A stretch of DNA of 8,376 bases. Origin: Lachnospiraceae bacterium UBA3802 (GTDB lineage: Bacteria > Bacillota > Clostridia > Lachnospirales > Lachnospiraceae). The position numbers were made by a program, and so were the translations under genes. Location of the stretch: NCBI GenBank assembly GCA_002369155.1, contig DFEM01000144.1:1-8376 (forward strand). The letters run 5' to 3'. How positions within the stretch are numbered: position 1 is the stretch's first letter; every line of letters starts with the position of its first letter. Below are positions 6,401-8,376 of this stretch, one piece after another. The notes under the pieces are model-generated. The model made no database searches and was not told where the DNA came from. It was given only the letters and a program-made list of their open reading frames with translations.

Positions 6401-6451
6401 GGACCTTCGGGAAGCTAATATTAAGAGGCAGAAGTTCTCTTAATACCGTCC
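6401..6451 (+). promoter_or_regulatory. Inverted repeat / RNA stem-loop in the flgE leader
   Basis: TATTAAGAG (6419-6427) and CTCTTAATA (6437-6445) form a perfect 9-base-pair stem around a 9-base loop. GGAC (6401-6404) and GTCC (6448-6451) can close an outer stem, with a small CTT-CGGG-AAG hairpin (6405-6414) inside, so the whole could fold as a three-way junction. No T-run follows, so it does not look like an intrinsic terminator. It ends 13 bases before the flgE ribosome binding site. A role in mRNA processing or stability, or as a protein-binding dyad, is inference. Confidence 0.45.
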
Positions 6452-6464
6452 AAAATAAAATAAT

Positions 6465-6470
6465 GGAGGA
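6465..6470 (+). promoter_or_regulatory. Ribosome binding site of flgE
   Basis: GGAGGA lies 8-9 bases before the first ATG (6479) of a tandem ATGATG and 11-12 bases before the second (6482). The spacing favours 6479. Confidence 0.75.
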
Positions 6471-6478
6471 CAAATATT

Positions 6479-8376
6479 ATGATGAGAGCACTTTACTCCG
6501 GCGTTTCGGGGCTTAAGACACACCAGACAAAGATGGACGTTATCGGTAACAATATTGCCAATGTCAATACCACCGCATACAAATCCCAGTCGGTAACTTT
6601 TTCGGAACTCATGTATCAGACAACACAGGCAGCTTCCGGACCCAACGCAACGACCGGTACCGCAGGTTTAAACGCTAAACAGATCGGTTTAGGTTCTGTT
6701 TCGGGCGCTATTTCAACAGCTATCACAACACCCGGTTCTTCGCAGACTACAGGCAACCCCTTCGATTTGAAGATCACAGGTGATTCATTCTTTATTGTTA
6801 ACAACGGAAAAGACAATTACTTCACAAGAGACGGTTCTTTCTACGTTGACGCAGCAGGCAACCTTGCCACAACATCCACCGGTTACAATGTAATGGGCTG
6901 GGGCGTTGAGGAAGCTACCGGAACTATTAAACAGGACGTGGTTCAGCCTTTAAGAATCATGAGCCCCGAGAATATGACATATCCCCCTGAAGCTACTTCA
7001 CAGGCTTATGTTTCGGGTATTCTCGACAAAAACGATTCCAATGCGGCATCTACTGCAGGCAAGACAATTTCAGTATCCATTTTCGACGGCCTCGGATATG
7101 CTTATACTGTTAAATTTGCCATTAAGAATACAGAGTCTGAAGGTGTCTACAATGTAGAAATGACAGACATTCTTAATTCAAACAACGAATCTCTTAAGGA
7201 TGTTTATAAAGTCGGAAGCATCAAGGATATCGCTACATTCGGCGCAGATCACGTTCAGCAGACAACAACTCTTTACAATATGCTTGACGGCGTAACCTAC
7301 GATGCAACCGCAGGTACATATCATAAACAGACCAGTTTTTCGGAAACATTTTCCGATTTCGATGATCAGAAACTTCCGGGTATCGATTATACCGTTCCCC
7401 AGGGCACTTCAAATACTACTTTAGGCATCGGGCAGGGTTTTGTACTTAACGGACACGGAGAATTAAGCAGGAGCGATCTTGAGGAGGCTTTCGGTCTTAT
7501 CTATGTTACCGATGCAACAGGAAATTATTATTACTACGATGACGGTAACGGAAATACATATCAACTTAAGGACGGAACGAATGATGCATGGAAGGCTGTT
7601 CTCAATAAAACCAATCTCGATCAGTTCAATGTCAAAATGGACAGCGACGGAAAAGTAGAATTTACTTTCAATCAGGAGTTCCATGCCGAAGCAGCAACTA
7701 TATTTGAAAACGGAAACTTTACAAAAGAGATTTCTCAGGGCGAAGCATACGGTCTTGACACCGATAATCCTAATATTCAGTACGAATTTATGGTTGCTCC
7801 CGACGGTCAGGCTCAGGTAACAGCTACCGAAACTGTTTCCGGCAACTCTCTTATTTTCGATACAGCTACAGGTGAATTTAAGTCGATAAACGGCGGAGAT
7901 GCTGCTACACTTGATTTTGCGACAACAACTACAAACCTTATCGGTGAACCTGTTGATTTAACTCATTTCTCGGATGTTTCCGTAGATTTCTCAAAGGCAT
8001 CGATGTTTAACAACAATGGTACTTCGACAATCACAATGGTTAACGGCGATGACAAGGGCCTCGGTTCAGGAAGAAAACTCGGTGAACTTTCCGGTGTTTC
8101 CATCCAGAATAACGGTATGATTTATGCTTCATACGATAACGGCCAGACAAGACTTCTCGGACAGATAGCAGTTGCAAGCTTTGCAAACGCATCAGGTCTT
8201 CAGAAGGAAGGCGACAACCTTTATTCGGCTACACTTAACTCCGGTGAGTTCGACGGAATCGGCGTTGATGTAACAGCAGGCGGCGGATATATTTCCACAG
8301 GCGTTTTGGAAATGTCAAACGTTGATCTTTCTGCAGAATTTACAGAGATGATTACCACACAGCGTGGTTTCCAGGC
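6479..8376 (+). CDS. flgE: Flagellar hook protein FlgE (3' end cut by window)
   Basis: FlgE polymerises into the flexible hook that joins the basal-body rod to the filament. The frame is open from the ATG at 6479 to the window end (632 codons). The N-terminal rod/hook signature is clear: MRALYSGVSGLKTHQTKMD (2-20) and GNNIANVNTTAYKS (23-36), with alanine where many relatives have glycine in the TGYK motif. The FlgE/F/G core follows at about 91-145 (NPFDLKITGDSFFIV, YFTRDGSFYVD). A large variable, surface-exposed central region spans about 160-540. The conserved C-terminal part begins near 546 (GMIYASYDNGQTRLLGQIAVASF), with the final helix running to MITTQRGFQA. By family comparison roughly 25 residues and the stop are missing. 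The full length, about 655, is well above the short Bacillus and enterobacterial hook proteins, all of it in the central domains. I saw no cysteine. Confidence 0.95.
   Translation, partial: MMRALYSGVSGLKTHQTKMDVIGNNIANVNTTAYKSQSVTFSELMYQTTQAASGPNATTGTAGLNAKQIGLGSVSGAISTAITTPGSSQTTGNPFDLKITGDSFFIVNNGKDNYFTRDGSFYVDAAGNLATTSTGYNVMGWGVEEATGTIKQDVVQPLRIMSPENMTYPPEATSQAYVSGILDKNDSNAASTAGKTISVSIFDGLGYAYTVKFAIKNTESEGVYNVEMTDILNSNNESLKDVYKVGSIKDIATFGADHVQQTTTLYNMLDGVTYDATAGTYHKQTSFSETFSDFDDQKLPGIDYTVPQGTSNTTLGIGQGFVLNGHGELSRSDLEEAFGLIYVTDATGNYYYYDDGNGNTYQLKDGTNDAWKAVLNKTNLDQFNVKMDSDGKVEFTFNQEFHAEAATIFENGNFTKEISQGEAYGLDTDNPNIQYEFMVAPDGQAQVTATETVSGNSLIFDTATGEFKSINGGDAATLDFATTTTNLIGEPVDLTHFSDVSVDFSKASMFNNNGTSTITMVNGDDKGLGSGRKLGELSGVSIQNNGMIYASYDNGQTRLLGQIAVASFANASGLQKEGDNLYSATLNSGEFDGIGVDVTAGGGYISTGVLEMSNVDLSAEFTEMITTQRGFQ

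Noticed and set aside
6616..6816. Minus-strand open frame of 66 codons within flgE
   Set aside because: It is a shadow of the conserved flgE N-terminal region, with no ribosome binding site and no recognisable product.

Overview
The window is a single-strand run of flagellar basal-body, export and hook genes, all on the + strand: fliG (3' end only), fliH, fliI, fliJ, a ylxF/motE-like gene, fliK, flgD, a TIGR02530-type flagellar operon gene, and flgE (cut by the right edge). The order fliG-fliH-fliI-fliJ-ylxF-fliK-flgD-flgE is that of the fla/che operon of Firmicutes. The moderately low GC, AGGAGG-type ribosome binding sites, the MotE/YlxF-like gene after fliJ and the TIGR02530 gene before flgE point to a motile Clostridia member. 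The protein style suggests Lachnospiraceae (Butyrivibrio/Roseburia-like), but the genus is inference, not demonstrated.

Layout. Positions 1-3637 are a tightly packed block in which each gene overlaps the next or is separated by no more than 15 bases. It holds the end of the rotor switch protein FliG, then the soluble parts of the flagellar type III export apparatus (FliH stator, FliI ATPase, FliJ stalk), then a membrane-anchored coiled-coil protein with an MgtE-N/MotE-like end. A 72-75 base gap containing a good sigma-28-like promoter match precedes fliK (hook-length control) and the closely spaced flgD (hook cap). An 81-base gap with a second, weaker sigma-28-like match precedes the TIGR02530 gene. 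An 80-base gap with a conspicuous inverted repeat precedes flgE (hook protein), which stays open to the end of the window and appears to lack only its last few dozen residues.

How the genes work together. FliH-FliI-FliJ deliver and unfold export substrates at the export gate. FlgD and FlgE are exported and build the hook, with FlgD as the assembly cap. FliK measures the hook and switches export to filament-type substrates. The YlxF/MotE-like protein and the TIGR02530 protein are conserved accessory members of such operons whose exact roles are not settled.

There is no sign of mobile elements, CRISPR, tRNA/rRNA genes, pseudogenes or horizontal insertion. I did not find an undescribed system. 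The points worth a second look are the two sigma-28-like sites, the leader structure in front of flgE, the unusual C-terminus of FlgD, the helical region in FliK, and the two poorly characterised accessory proteins.
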